Below, one piece after another: positions 1 to 12,413 of a stretch of 64,000 nt of DNA. The notes beneath the pieces are model-generated. The model had not been told where the DNA came from, searched no databases, and saw nothing but the letters and a program-made list of their open reading frames with translations. Origin of the DNA: Castanea sativa (Eukaryota > Streptophyta > Magnoliopsida > Fagales > Fagaceae); contig NC_134015.1 in NCBI RefSeq assembly GCF_040712315.1, positions 51,429,964 through 51,493,963 on the forward strand. Reading direction: 5' to 3'. Within the stretch, counting starts at the first letter, position 1; each line of letters begins with the position of its first letter. The position numbers and the translations under genes were made by a program.

Positions 1-933
1 AAAATTCATAAATTTGTAAAGAGGTAAAATATTTTGGTCATAATTTTACTATATTTAGAAAAAGAATAAGCTCATCAAGTAGCTTCTAAACAAGCTCGAG
101 CTTGCTTGACAAATAAATGAATCAAGTTTAAATATGTAATCTTGTTTGCGATGAGTTTGAGCTCATCTCATGTTTGAAATAAAATCTAATAAACAAGTCT
201 AAACTTTTAATACTATGCTCAGCACAACTCATTTACCGCCCTAAAGGAATCAGTATATTTTATGACACCACATTGCCATTAATGAAATATTTCACGCATG
301 ATGCCGAGTTCAAATTTGGAAGTTCTAGAACATCATCTCTTTTCTTCAATTTTTTTTTGGGAATTACTTTCTCTATATATTTTCTTTCCAGGTGGGAAAG
401 GAAGAAGATGTCCTTCTCGAAGGATTGCCTGGCAAGTGCCCAAGAATCAGCCCATTGAAAATTTCATGTTCGCTTTTTAAAATGTCCACACCCAAATCAT
501 GTTCGCTTTTTTGTTTTTGACATTCTGTAATTATTAAGTGCATAACTCGTAATTCGCTTTCACTAGTGGTGTCATTATCTGGCTTATCGTTCACGGGATT
601 AGTTAATTAATTATGAGACAAATGGATTTGCTTTTACGAATAAACCGAAGTGGGATATAACAATTTGTTGGAAAAAGACAGGCTAGAGAGGCTTCGAATT
701 GACATGGACGATTGTAATTTGGACCTAGGAAGAAGACGGTATAATATATACTGATACGGAAATTAAAAATACGCCACTATTAGAATATCTACGACGTTGA
801 TCAAATTGATTAAAGAGTTCAAAGTGGGGAAAATTTTGACCAAAGAATATTTCGAGCTCAATGTATGTTGAGTAAAGCAATGTAAGTGTTCCGTGTAATA
901 CAATTGAACATCAAGATCCGAGTTTTAAATCCA
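1..933. other. Intergenic, no gene seen
   Basis: AT-rich sequence. The short open frames around 273-594 overlap on both strands, have no recognisable domain and no coding-like composition. I see no RNA gene and no clear mobile-element ends. Confidence 0.5.
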
Positions 934-1291
934 TAAGGCTGTTACTCTCCATTATAAAAAGCATCGGCTATATACCAAGAATCACGAATATGACGAGACA
1001 TATATGCACACCATTAGTGTAATGGTCACACTCCATAAATTCTTCCACAAAACAAAAACTTATGGAGTGTGACCATTACAAATGGTCACACTCCATAAAG
1101 GGCAAGGGATGAGTTTACTTCTTATTGAGGGTTTACTTTTTATTGGTCACACTCCATAAGTTTTTATTTTGTGAGAAAACTTATGGAGTGTGACCATTAG
1201 ACTAATGGTGTGCATACATGTCTCGTCATATTCGTGATTCTTGGTATATATCCGATGTTTTCTAAAATGGAAAGTAACAACCCTAACTTAA
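934..1291. repeat. Long foldback (inverted repeat), MITE-like
   Basis: The left arm (about 938-1083) and the reverse complement of the right arm (about 1138-1287) align over roughly 145 bases with scattered mismatches, separated by a loop of about 55 bases. Within each arm is a smaller inverted repeat built on GGTCACACTCCATAA and its complement, so the transcript could fold into a branched hairpin. No certain target duplication is visible. It is most likely a foldback MITE; a small-RNA precursor is possible but unproven. Confidence 0.75.
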
Positions 1292-1389
1292 ACATCATAG
1301 CTAATAAGCATTTTACTGCACCAGTGCTTCTAAGCTCTTTCTATTTTTGGTAAGTGATCATCGAATCAATCTACCATCTAATTAGCTGT

Positions 1390-1475
1390 CATACTATACA
1401 TATCTAGGGTCTGTTTGGATACTATTTATTGCCATATTATACATATCTAGGGTCTGTTTGGATACCATTTATTAC
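1390..1475. repeat. 43 bp tandem duplication
   Basis: Two adjacent 43 bp units, 1390-1432 and 1433-1475, differ at only a few positions. Each contains the GGGTCTGTTTGGATA motif that ends a common plant MITE family. The following sequence, to about 1680, ends near ATCCAAACGAGTGC, so a MITE of this family may begin in the second unit. Confidence 0.7.
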
Positions 1476-2603
1476 TGAAAACTAAAAACACTATAACAAA
1501 ATAATTTTTAAATGTGTAAATAGTGCATGGAACTCAATTTTAAAGTTATTTTTACTGAAAAAAGTATTTGCAAGTTTCGTAAACAGTACAGAGAACCCAC
1601 ACAAAAAACGCAAACGGGCATCTGCTTTCCCTTTCAATGCAATCCAAACGAGTGCACCTAGAATTACATTACATTTCTTCAAATTAAAGTATTTTATTAG
1701 AATCCATATCTTTGTTGAACTCATCATAGATGTCCTTTATAGGTTTATCACTCATCTAATTTTCAGAACTACTTTGAAAACAGTTATAGTGTATGTTAAA
1801 TTTCACAGCGATTAACGTGTTAAATTTCATCACAATTGAACGTTATTGATCAAACCCTTTTCTTACTTGTTTAGTAAATTCAATACAAAGACTATAATTT
1901 TCACTTAATAAATTACATTATTTTAGTATTCCATTTCCGTGACATTTGTTAAGCAACAGTTGGTCTAACAAAATACTAGGTGCAAGCAATCACCATCGAG
2001 TGTTATTATAACTTGATGATAATATAATGTACTCCCAATCAATTCTCTTCTTCCGAACCACAAGGTAAAGTTGCTGCAGATATATATTCTGCTATTGAAC
2101 CTTTTTTTTTTTTTGAGAAGATGCCATTGAACATCTAAACAGACAAAAACAGATATCTAAAATCTTCTGACATTCTAAAATCTAATAAAAAGGTTCAGTT
2201 GCATCAGATCAGAAAACGCAACAAACTGCGTAATCATCACACCAAAGATTCTCAACATCAAAGGTTAAGGCTGAAGTTGCCCGTCTAAGATCTCAAGTGC
2301 TTATCATCAGGTATGATCAACTGCCAGGCAACCACACCCAAAAAAATAAAAGCCAAGACTTAAATAAGTCCAGGCATGGCAATTTTTGATAAAAAGAAGT
2401 TGAAAAAAAAAAAAAAAAAACTAATTTTATAAAAAGGTTCTGAAGAAAAATCCTGCATTAACCGAACTACAAAAAGGTGGTCCGGAATGGTGAATTCATC
2501 AACAGCAACCAAATTAAAGATATGTTTCGGGAAAAAGCATTTTCACCACCCACCTAGAAAAGCTAGTAACAAACACCATATAAACATCTAATGGTTGAAT
2601 ATG

Positions 2604-5600
2604 TTATGAACGAACCCCAACATCGGCTGGGGCATGACCACCTTGAATGACTGAACCATGGTTGTTGTAAGACTGCCCACCTCCCCTGCCACCCCTTCCT
2701 CTATTGTTATAATAGTTCCTAGGATAATAATTTCCAGGCTGCTCATAATATTGGTTGCGACCATTCTGATAGGGTCCACCTCCCCTGCCACTGCCTCGAC
2801 CTCCACGACCGTTGGAATAACCCCTACGGCCACCCCCACCACCGCCACGCCCACCTCTTTGGTTCTGATAGGGCCTTCTGGGATTGTATTGTTGTGCCTT
2901 TGACTGTGAATCTCCCTCATTATGCTCTAGTTCTCCCTGTGATGGAATATGTTCGTGTTGACCTGAGACAACCTCAGCAGCACTTTCTGTCTCTACTTCA
3001 TCCTGCCAAGCAGAAGCCACACATGATTCAAGAAAAGGAATTGAAACTTTTTTTTGATCGGTAAAAGGAATTGAAACTACTGAAGGGAAAGTTTTGCGAT
3101 GGGGCTAATTTAGAGCACCTTTTGCAGTTCATCCACTGGACTGGATTCATCATCACCAATTTCCTGTCCTTGAAAATCTCCTGCGTCCTGGTCCTATGCA
3201 AAGATGCAAGAAATTAAGGAGTGCATAACCAGGGGTAGGGATGTAAAGTTAATAAGGTGAGAATATGATGCAACCACGGTAGGTAAAAAGACTACAGTAC
3301 AGAATATAACGAGATATCCATAGCCAAAAAAGAAAAAAAAAATGTAAATGGTAAGTTAGAAACAATATAAGGAAGGTGCAGTACACTAACTTATTAGCAC
3401 TCCTACAAGGACAGGAACAGCTCAGTTGTTAATAAACATTAATTAATGCCTAAGGGAGAGTGCCAAAGAGAAACTAGTAAAATTTCATTTTGAACTCATT
3501 TATTTATCAGAGCAACTCGACAGAAGCAAGCACTAAAGAAAAAGGAAAAACAATTAGAACAGGCCTCTGACTATTAAAAAACTAATGTAAGATTGGTTGA
3601 ACGAGTAATATATTACCAAGGTTCTCTAAATTATGGCATGAATAGCAATTCAATTACTGTCTAATAAAAAGATCGAAACTTAGGACTTCCAACATAAACA
3701 CACACAAACACACCCCTTACAGATTTTTGAACCCACAAGACCTCACCCTCAACCATGTTTTATGGGAGAAGGAACTGCCAACTGAGTTAGAGCTCTTTGG
3801 CCTTTCCCTTCATGCCTTTTGCAATTCACTTCAACACCTCCTAATGCTCCTGCAAACTGCAATACTCTAGTTTTCCACTATTCTCTCTGGTAACTTTCTT
3901 CTAAGTTGAGACAAGCACTCCTCCAGTAAACTGCATTACACCATTCTAAAAGACTTCCATTTATTCAAAAAAAAATTATTATTATCAAGAACCCTTGCAC
4001 TCTTCTCCTTGCATTGAGAGGGCCATCACTCCATTGACCCATCATGTGCCCTCAGCCAAGCATTAACTATTCTCTCCTTTACCAGCCCCAAAAGCAGTCT
4101 CACTCAATTTGTTATAATTTGAGTCCAATTCATCAAGGATTTAATATCAAAACATCTGGAAACCGAGTCAACAGAAAATCTAGAATTCTTGTTTTGTAAC
4201 ATCCCCATAAGCATAAGAAAAAATACACTTAAAAAAAAAAATCAAGTTTTGGGAGAAAGGGAGGAGGGGGAGTTGGGGGGAAGAACAAAAGGCTTCAAAT
4301 TTACTAACTACTATTTTCAGAAACTTGAATAATGATGATAGGAAGCCTTTGCAAAACTCACACCATTCATTTCTAACATAAAAAGTAGCAAGAGCTTTTT
4401 ACTTATCAAAAAAAAAGCAGCAAGAGCTTTTTATACTTTATACCCTTCAATTGAAGGAGTTGTAAAAGGACAGCAATGTAAACAGATTACCAAGCCACAC
4501 AAGATGTCAAAATTTGAAGTACTAGAATATGAAATCATTAGTAAGAGTTTAAATTCAAATAAAGACACACATCAGTTATGACATCAAAGATTCCAAAAGC
4601 TTTAAAGAAATAAATGTGAGCTCAGGATCTAAAATGAGATGTACAATTTTTTTTTTTTTATTTAAAAAAAAAAGTTAAGGATAGACTTTTCTTTTCTGGT
4701 TGAAGTAAACTTTGTTTACAACATGTTGACAAAAGCATGTTAAAAAGTATGACTACATGGCACATGCACATTCAGCAAAACTTTTATAAAAAAAAGTGTG
4801 CCAGTTATGTGAAGTTCTGTTCATGGAAAGGCCTACACTTCTTGGGACTAACACTTAAAATATAGTGTTTGGCAAGATTTTGCAACTTCTAACCTTGAAG
4901 CACGGGAATATTGTTTAGTGGTCATAAAAATAAGCTGAGAAAAGAGAAGTTGTACTTGGAAGAAAACTAAAGTTATAAAAAGTTGCCGATGTAGGACAGA
5001 ACAAATATCAAACCTGTACAGATCTGGAGAGCTCCAATTTTAAGGATTTAGGGTTAGGTTTTAGAGACAGGCTGAAAAAATAATAATGATTATAGGGTGT
5101 CTGTCTAATGGCAAAAAGGAATGGTAGTATTTGAATATTCGGAATAAAAAGAATGGGGGAAAAAAGAAAACCAAGATCTGGTTTTTTTTTTCATTCCCAA
5201 ATTCTACAATTATTTTTCCTATCATACTTATCATTTTCCAGCATTTTGTGCACCAAAAATCAACCCGAAATCCTCAAAATTGAAGCTGTCCAGTGCTGAT
5301 TTGATTTTGTGTCCTATGTCAGCTTTTATTACAAGAGAGAAAAGCAGAGACAAAGAGAGGAAAAAGAAGAAAGACCTAGAAGACTAAAGACTTACAGAAA
5401 TGTAATAGAGGTGGGTGTGTGATTGAACGATTCAAATACAAAGAGATAAAATACAGCTTCACCTTCTTCAACTCAAATTGTTCTGAACAATCCAAGAAAG
5501 TGTTCAGAGAAGAAAGAAAGAGTTCAAAGTGGGAATACGGAAATCTAGCCGAATAGGTGAGAACACATAATGCTTTACAACAAGAGGAGAGAAAGAAGAA

Positions 5601-8600
5601 ACCAAAAAATGCAAGAGGACTAAGAAAATCTGAGGATTGTAAGAACAAAAAAGATAAAAAGAAAAGAAATGAAAACCTAGTAAGATTAAAGAGAAACGTG
5701 GTTTTTGTGATTGATTGACACTTAGTAGAACTTTCTTCCTACCCATCCTTTGCTTGTTTTGTTAAAACCTGAATATAGACCCAAAGAATAAATTTTTTAT
5801 AGAGAGAGCGAGAGAGAGGGTTGGGTTGATTTCTCAATTAGTTCTTTATTGTAATTTTTGTATTTCTTTTATGGTGGGCACAGAGGTGAGTTACAGTTGT
5901 GTAGCCGAGTTAGCCTAAGGTAGGCAGAGTGATACTTTTTAAACCACAAGTGATCAAAGTGCAACCAGCCCAAACCAATGGTCGGTAATGTGTAACCATC
6001 CCTCTTTTCTTTTCCCTGCAAACTTCTTTGAAAAATTTTGTGCTGCATCAATCTGGTTTACTGGTAAGACTTTTCTATTTTTATCAATCTAGTTTACTGG
6101 GTTCATCATGTTGAATCATGCCATGTTGCAGTACATCATGGAAAAACTTAATTGAATTTGATTACAAAAATCATGAGATAAAAACCTAAAATGCAATTCA
6201 AAAGAAGCATAATTAATAGTTTTCAATAAAAGATAACCAAAAGAAACCACAGAAATTCCTAAATCTTAACCCAGATAACTCCATATATGTTCTGGAACTT
6301 AGAAAATAAGAAAATATAGGGTGCCAATGGAGGGGAGGAAGAAAGATGGTGGGGGAACATGAGGGGGGTAAGAGTATCTATTCCTGAGGGTGCGCTCCAA
6401 ACTCAATAAAAGAGAGAAAATCTCAACCTACATGGTGTATCTTAATTCTTATGGAGCAAAGTTTAATAACAAATTACTTTTAAGAAGACAAAGTACGACA
6501 GAAATCAACAAGTACTTCACACGGGAGATTCAAGGGACTTGAGGCATTTGGATATATAATATTATCAATTTTATTTAGTCTTAGGAAAATAAGCATTAAA
6601 AAAAAACCAAATTATTCTTTTTTGGGTCATCAATGTTTTTTTTTTTTGGTAAGGATTAAATTAAATTAACAGAAGTTTCTAATAAAAACGACTAAGAAGC
6701 TTTAAAGTGCAAATGGAGTTGCATAAGAGCAAAGCTGAAGGAACTACAAGTAAAAATTAACAAAGAATTGTCTATGCTGACTTTATATTCAAGAGAGCTC
6801 CCCCCCCAAAAAAAAAAAGAATATCATTTTAGGAGGGAAAGGCCAAGATAGAAAAGTGAATGTAAGACATGCAAGCAAGGTTTTTTTAACAGGTAATAGA
6901 CTTACATTGAAAATGGCAAAGCTTACAAGAGAAACACCAAACAAAACAAAAAATAATAATAATAATTAAATTTAAAAAAAAATTAAAGCAAGACATTTCT
7001 ATCACGCCAAAAAAGCATCATAGTTTTTTTAAAAACATTATCCAGTTAAATTATGAGTTAGATGGATGGATTCCTTTTATAATGGAAATTTATTCCTCCT
7101 TCAATAGAATTTGATTTTCTTTCAAATTCAAATTTTTATATTTTTCAAAAGTAAAGCACACTAATCACTTTAGTAAGTCAGTGTTTTCTTTAAGTTCTAA
7201 CTTGTAAATTCAAATTTACCAATCTAGAACAAAAACACCATCTAATCTTGGGATCATCATAATAAAAGAATTATGTGTTCTCCAAAGGTGAAAATTTGTA
7301 AATACTAAATAGTTCATTAATTAAACACATAAGGGGCACCATGGAGCACTAACAGAGTGTTTGGAAGTTTAAAGGGAGGAGAGGGAAGGAGAATGGTTAA
7401 CCTCTCCCCTTGTTTGAATGTTTAATATTTTGTAGGGGGAGCAGAGGGGAGGCGAATAGTCATAAAAATTGACAATTACGATGTTATTTTGCATGCACAC
7501 ACGCACACGCATAATGGAAAAATTGATAATTTATATATTTTTTAAATATAATTGGAACCCCTCCCCTTCAAATTCCCCAAATTTGGGGTATTTGGGGAAT
7601 TTAAAAATGAGTAAGATATCCCTCCCCATCCCCTTACCTCTACAACTCCCCATCCAAACACACTCTAGAGCTGGAGCAACCATATAGACAGTGGAAGTGT
7701 GGGACACAGACACAAGTACAGAAAACCAGTCAATCATGGATACTGACAGGCATATTTGTTCTGTTTATGATTAAAAAAAGGCATATGTATTCTTAGATTG
7801 CAAAGTTCTGTCGGCAGCAGAGCCAAAACCCATCCTTATAAAAGTAAAGCAGAGGTAGGTTCCTAAGGCGGTGTCACCATAATTAGAAATTCCCTATGAA
7901 AAAACAGCATGCCAGATACCAGTCAACACAACACCTATCTCCACCAATGTGACAATTGCATCTGACTGTTAATGATTTATGCATTTTGGTCAACTACTCT
8001 TATTAAAAATATTTTTTCCATCATTATTTGCTTTTGTGATGCTCTTTTTTGCACAGGCATGCACTTTAAGATTGAAAATTAATGGGCTTTAACTAAAAAG
8101 CTTCACAAAATCCCACGTCTATGCATGTAATGTAATGGTAAACTTTCATGCCCATCACCCAGCATTCAATGTAGGAACTAGAAACCTATGTATATAATAC
8201 AGAAATGAGAAAGGTTTATATTGACCAGCTTATAGTTATTTCAAGGCCTTTGTGTTTCATATATTACCAAAAATTAATGTACTCCATTACACATTCATAT
8301 ACAATTAGTCCAAAAACCTATCCACTGTTTCTACAATCCATAGGTTACTACACAAATGGGAACTAGCTACCAAAATTTATTTTTTCACTGTTAGTAGATT
8401 CTAGCAATGTGAGTGCTAATTATCAACTCCCAATACACCTTAAGCACATAAAAAGATACGCGCAGTCATTACTATTATCACACTTCAGTGTAACCGTCCA
8501 AAATATTATCCGATCAAATCATCTTAAACTTCTAGAAAAAGCAAATATTGTTCACATTTACAGAGTAAAATGCCAACCACTATAGATACTTTATTCCACC

Positions 8601-9812
8601 AACTCCTCAACAACGTTTCTCATATTTAAGACTACAATGCAAGTCATCAGATAAAGCAATTCGCAAATCTATACCATAACAAGTAATAATAAGACCAAAC
8701 CACAACGCAGCCATAACGAAAAAGCAAAGATTGAAGAAGAATATATCGATATCAAAACCGAAATCATTCAAAAAAAAAGTTATACCTGATGCTGGAACTG
8801 AGCAACTGAACCTTCCACTTGTGCTGGCCCCGAGATCGGTACCTGGAAAGAGGCGTAATTTCCAGCTGCAACTTCCACCGGAGCCTTCATTTCCGGCGAG
8901 GTGATGAAATAGTCCGAAGCCATAATCTTATTCAGCCTCTCTCTCAATGCCGAATCTACAACAGCACCAAAAAAAAATTTTAAAAAAATCAAAATCACAC
9001 ACAATTCTTCAAAATTGGTTCACAACAAAGAGAATTATATTCAAATCAAAGATTATACAAGTGAGGTTGGCATTGGAATCAATAGGCTGATCGGACTTCG
9101 CGAGCCAGAGCTTCGCGTGCTCGATGCAACGCATCAACGCATTCTTATGCGACAAGCTCGAATCGACGGGACGAGACGTCAACAAGCCGCCGAGCAGCGA
9201 AATCGAATCGAGGTCCCGCTCGCCGAGCAGATCGGTGGCATCGTCGGTGACGTAATCGTAGGTCAAGCAGCATCCGCGCTCGTGAGTCCTGGTCAGCATC
9301 GTGGCGGTGAAATCGCCCTGAGACTTCACATCGAAGAGCGAGCCGAAGTAGAGCAGATTCAGAAGATCCTCCACGAGGCCGAGGTCAGATTCGTCGTTCC
9401 GGTTCTGCTCGTCGGAGGAGGAGGCGGTGGTGGATTTGTAATTGCTGCCGCTGTTGTTGTTGTTGTTGTTGTCGTCGTTGGTGTCGTGGTTATCGGTTTC
9501 GGTGTCGTCGGCGGCGGCGGCGGCGGAATCGGAGGGGGAGAGGTGGAGGCGCTGAGTGGAGAGAGAGAGTTCTTCGGCGACGGCTTGGGAGAGAGGCTGG
9601 CGGAGCTTGTCGAGCTCGTCGATGAGAGCTACGACGGCGGGTTTGGAGCGGAGGACTTCTTCTTGCTCCTTGTTGATCGGTTTGCCTTGGGCGATGGCTT
9701 CCTCCATCTGAGTTATGCGGTTGAGCTTTTTGCGCAGCGCGCGGAGGCGCTTGTTGATTAGGTTCAGGACTGGACCCTCTGATACGTCGGATGATGAAGC
9801 CGTCGCCGCCAT
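2604..9812 (-). CDS. CAPRIN-like RGG-box glycine-rich protein
   Basis: Four exons join in frame with GT-AG introns: 9812-9059, 8955-8786, 3193-3119 and 3002-2604, giving 465 aa. The start is the first Met (MAATASSSDVSEG). Residues about 15-75 form a basic, helical segment (NKRLRALRKKLNRI) typical of the plant glycine-rich protein family represented by Arabidopsis At1g27090 and related to animal caprins. A low-complexity D/N-rich stretch follows (about residues 95-125), then a conserved middle part and the exon 2 block ERLNKIMASDYF. The last exon encodes an RGG/GGR-rich tail with Tyr-Asn repeats, a usual RNA-binding region. By family analogy it is a cytoplasmic RNA-binding or mRNP protein; that role is inferred. 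Intron 2 is 5.6 kb and holds insertions. The gene looks intact. Confidence 0.88.
3033..3078. mobile_element. Tail-only retroposition scar, 16 bp TSD
   Basis: A 16 bp direct repeat, AAAAGGAATTGAAACT, occurs at 3033-3048 and 3063-3078. Between the copies are 14 bases, TTTTTTTGATCGGT, which read on the other strand as a short motif ending in oligo(A). The pattern fits target-primed reverse transcription that copied only the 3' end of a LINE. It lies in the intron just upstream of the last exon of the CAPRIN-like gene. Confidence 0.7.
4387..4433. mobile_element. Tail-only LINE scar, 15 bp TSD
   Basis: The 15 bp sequence AGCAAGAGCTTTTTA is present at 4387-4401 and again at 4419-4433. The 17 bases between are CTTATCAAAAAAAAAGC. 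The LINE at 18010-20586 ends in ACTTATCAATAAAAA, so this insert matches the extreme 3' tail of that LINE type with nothing upstream copied. Confidence 0.75.
7354..7666. mobile_element. MITE with short inverted ends, in intron
   Basis: The left end AGAGTGTTTGGA and the reverse complement of the right end (AGAGTGTGTTTGGA) match. Both ends continue into G-rich sequence containing GGGAGG-like blocks. Length is about 313 bp. I could not assign a clean target duplication, so the superfamily is open; the GTTTGGA ends are common in plant hAT or Harbinger MITEs. Confidence 0.6.
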
Positions 9813-9960
9813 TGGCTTTTTGCGTGTGGTTTGGTTTTAAAAAAAAAAGGGAACCACCGAGAGAGGTGGTTTGGTAGAGAGAGAAAGCGGCGAGGGAGGA
9901 AAAGAGTGAGAGTGAGAGAAAGAGAGAGATGTGTGAGCTGAAGTGGGGGGGTTTGGGTGG
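9813..9960 (-). promoter_or_regulatory. Probable 5' leader/promoter, GA-rich
   Basis: The sequence directly upstream of the CAPRIN-like start codon is full of GAGAGA (plus strand), that is CT-rich in gene sense. This is common in plant leaders and core promoters. No clear TATA box was found and the transcription start cannot be placed. Confidence 0.4.
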
Positions 9961-10471
9961 GTGGATATTGAGTGGGATCGGTGGATAGGGTTTTTAATAA
10001 GTCTTTTTAAAGGGGGGGACTTTTTAGGGGGGGAAGTGAAATAGTAGTAATTTTATTTAGTAGGGGATTATTATTATGGGATTATTATGGGTAATGACTT
10101 TGAGCTGGGGTGCACTTCTTTTTGGTTCCATTGGATATATTATTGGGGTTTTGAAAGGTTTTTAGGATTTTGGATTAGATGTAATTATGTAAATTAACCC
10201 AATTAGTGATTTTTTTACATAAAATTTTAATTTATAGCGTCCACTCCTTATAAAACCTTTTTATTATCAAATCAAGACACCTTTTGATATTTGGTGTATC
10301 TGAGGATTGAATATCAAATCTCTTATTTATCGTCGGATCAACACACCATTTAGTGTTTAGTCTAGGCGATGATTGAACATTATTTTTTTTTTTAGAATAC
10401 TAAACATTTTAACACACACACAAGGGGAGAGGAGAGAAGGTTTTAAAAAAACTAAGAGTGGTGTAGGATTG

Positions 10472-10513
10472 AACAATTTATTGGTTTTTTTTTTTTGATT
10501 AAACAATTTATTG
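10472..10513. mobile_element. Tail-only retroposition scar, 12 bp TSD
   Basis: AACAATTTATTG occurs at 10472-10483 and 10502-10513. The 18 bases between them are a G, a T run and GATTA, that is, oligo(A)-ended when read on the minus strand. It is the same architecture as the scars at 3033 and 4387. Confidence 0.6.
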
Positions 10514-10633
10514 ATTAAGCTAATTGAAACCAGTAAATTGTTGAGCTGACTTATTTAGTTTAGGTAGGGATTAAACAGTTTACCTTATTCAACTACATGA
10601 TACTTTATTGATTGAGCTAACTGAAATCTACGT

Positions 10634-10810
10634 AAATGCTCGTTAGAGTGGTTTGCTTATGTTGTTATTGGTTAGATTCCAATTACTTGTTAGAATGGTT
10701 TGTTTGTAAATGCTCATTAGAATGATTTGCTTGTGTTGTTATTAGTTAGATTTCAATTACTTGTTAGAATGGTTTGTTTGTGTTATTATTGGTTAAATTC
10801 CAATTAGTAA
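10634..10810. repeat. Degenerate direct repeats
   Basis: Blocks such as TTAGAGTGGTTTGCTTATG and TTACTTGTTAGAATGG recur two to three times with small changes. This looks like a local tandem duplication with later mutation, not a gene. Confidence 0.6.
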
Positions 10811-12413
10811 TCTAGTACTAGTAGTATATCATTTGAGTAGAGTATGCCGTTTATCCCTTCACAATCATTGTCAACCAATTATAGGCTAATATAATTGGAT
10901 TGGGGAATGAAAAGAAAAAAAAATATTGAAAAATGAGTTTTTTTTTTTCTTAATTGGCTTGGTGAAAAATATAAAAGGATAAGGAATCGGAAAGGCTCAG
11001 CATTTATTTCGTCTTATTATTAATAAGAGAGATAAAGACCACATTTATTGTGGGACTCATATAATTCTGTTTCCATCCAGTTTCTTCAAAGCAATCATAC
11101 ACCTGAAGGAAAATATAACCCCCCCCCCCCCCTTTATTTCCTTCATCTCACCCTCTTTTCTCGCTAGTTTAAACTTTCAATTTAAAAAAATTAATAAGAT
11201 TTTGTGAATTGAGTTTAATTTGTAAAATCTCTAAAGATTTTTTGAATTTGAATTTAATTGGTAAAATCTCTTAATTAATGATAAAAAGAAATCAGTCATA
11301 AAAACTACACAAAAAATTAAAATCTTCCTTTTACTTATTTATTTATGGATTAAAAGTTTCAATAGCAAACAGACCAATGCTCATAAGTCATAACATTTGC
11401 GGCAGTAAAGCTGAAACTTTTAACGCTAAAGAATGTGAGGCATATGCTTCAGTACTCAACTACCTCGAAACGCAAGAGACATGCTTCCTGGCATTCTTGT
11501 TTTTCAATTTTCTATGATTCCTTTTCAATTGGACGAAGCATCCAAGAATGGAACACTGCCTCTTTCAGATTGCGACCAGCAATTTAGATTGAAACATTTG
11601 CATAATACACAAAACCACATAGTTGAATGAGAAATTTGCACTATTTAGAGCATTGAAATGCCTGTTCAATATCACTTCCATGAATTTTTATGGACACTAC
11701 CATATATTTCCCATCAACATGTGAAAAAGTAAAGCTCAACAGGAGGCCTTTTGTCTTAACAAAAGAGAAAGGAATTGTCTAAATCAAACGAGAAAAGATA
11801 TATTAAAAGGCACCTTTAGGAGCATTTCAAGGAAATAAGGCACTTTTATGAGGCAGTTTAGTAATTTTTCTGAGACAAGCTTTCAGAACCGTAGCACTTT
11901 TTCATGTGTCCCTCACCATTGGGTAGTGAATAAAGATGATAGTAGACAAGGCAAGAATCCAAGCCAGATCATTTGGTATCTTAATCAGATGCAACATACT
12001 AAAAGCTATAAATTCCAAAAAGATGTCATTTTCTAAATATCATATTTAAATTCAATTCAAGGAGCCTTGCAATGCAAATCCAAAATTGCAATATACCAAT
12101 AAAAGCTCAAAGCCCCACTCGACTTGAACAAAATTGGCTAAGCTGGTATTTGTGATGGGACATTTTTATATGGGCCTAACAAAATTGTATAAAGCTCTAA
12201 TAATTTTCCCTCTTGAAACTACTACTCTATTACTTTTCTATTGAATGAAGCAGTGAATTAGAACTAAGAACTCAGAAGAAGGGTCTTAAATAAATTTACA
12301 ACAGAATTTGGCAGTTATAAGCCACTATAAATATTGACATCAACCCTAATTTAACTCCACATTTCATTAGCATCATTGGTTACCAGGATATAGTGAAATC
12401 TATATTGTTTTCT

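Larger units (their letters stand above)
3194..8785 (-). other. Large 5.6 kb intron of the CAPRIN-like gene
   Basis: The exon pair 8786 and 3193 joins in phase 0 across this interval, and no further coding exon was recognised inside it. It contains AT-rich sequence, poly(A/T) runs, one tail-only retroposition scar and one MITE. A stretch near 5340-5760 is purine-rich on the plus strand, but its open frames look like chance. Confidence 0.7.
9961..12413. other. Intergenic between CAPRIN-like and AMPD genes
   Basis: No gene is recognised. It contains a dispersed-repeat fragment (about 10215-10630, sharing a TTATAGCGTCC start and a GAGCTAACTG end with 25905-26050), a tail-only insertion scar, a small tandem repeat at about 10634-10810 and the probable 3' UTR of the AMP deaminase gene just below 12414. 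Confidence 0.5.

Noticed and set aside
2085..2150. Further tail-only scar with GC(T/C)ATTGAAC repeats
   Set aside because: The direct repeat is only about 10 bases with a mismatch, too weak to separate from chance.
9015..9761. Long plus-strand open frame of 248 codons
   Set aside because: It is the exact antisense of the first exon of the CAPRIN-like gene and is low complexity (poly-Val/Gly from codon repeats). It has no domain.
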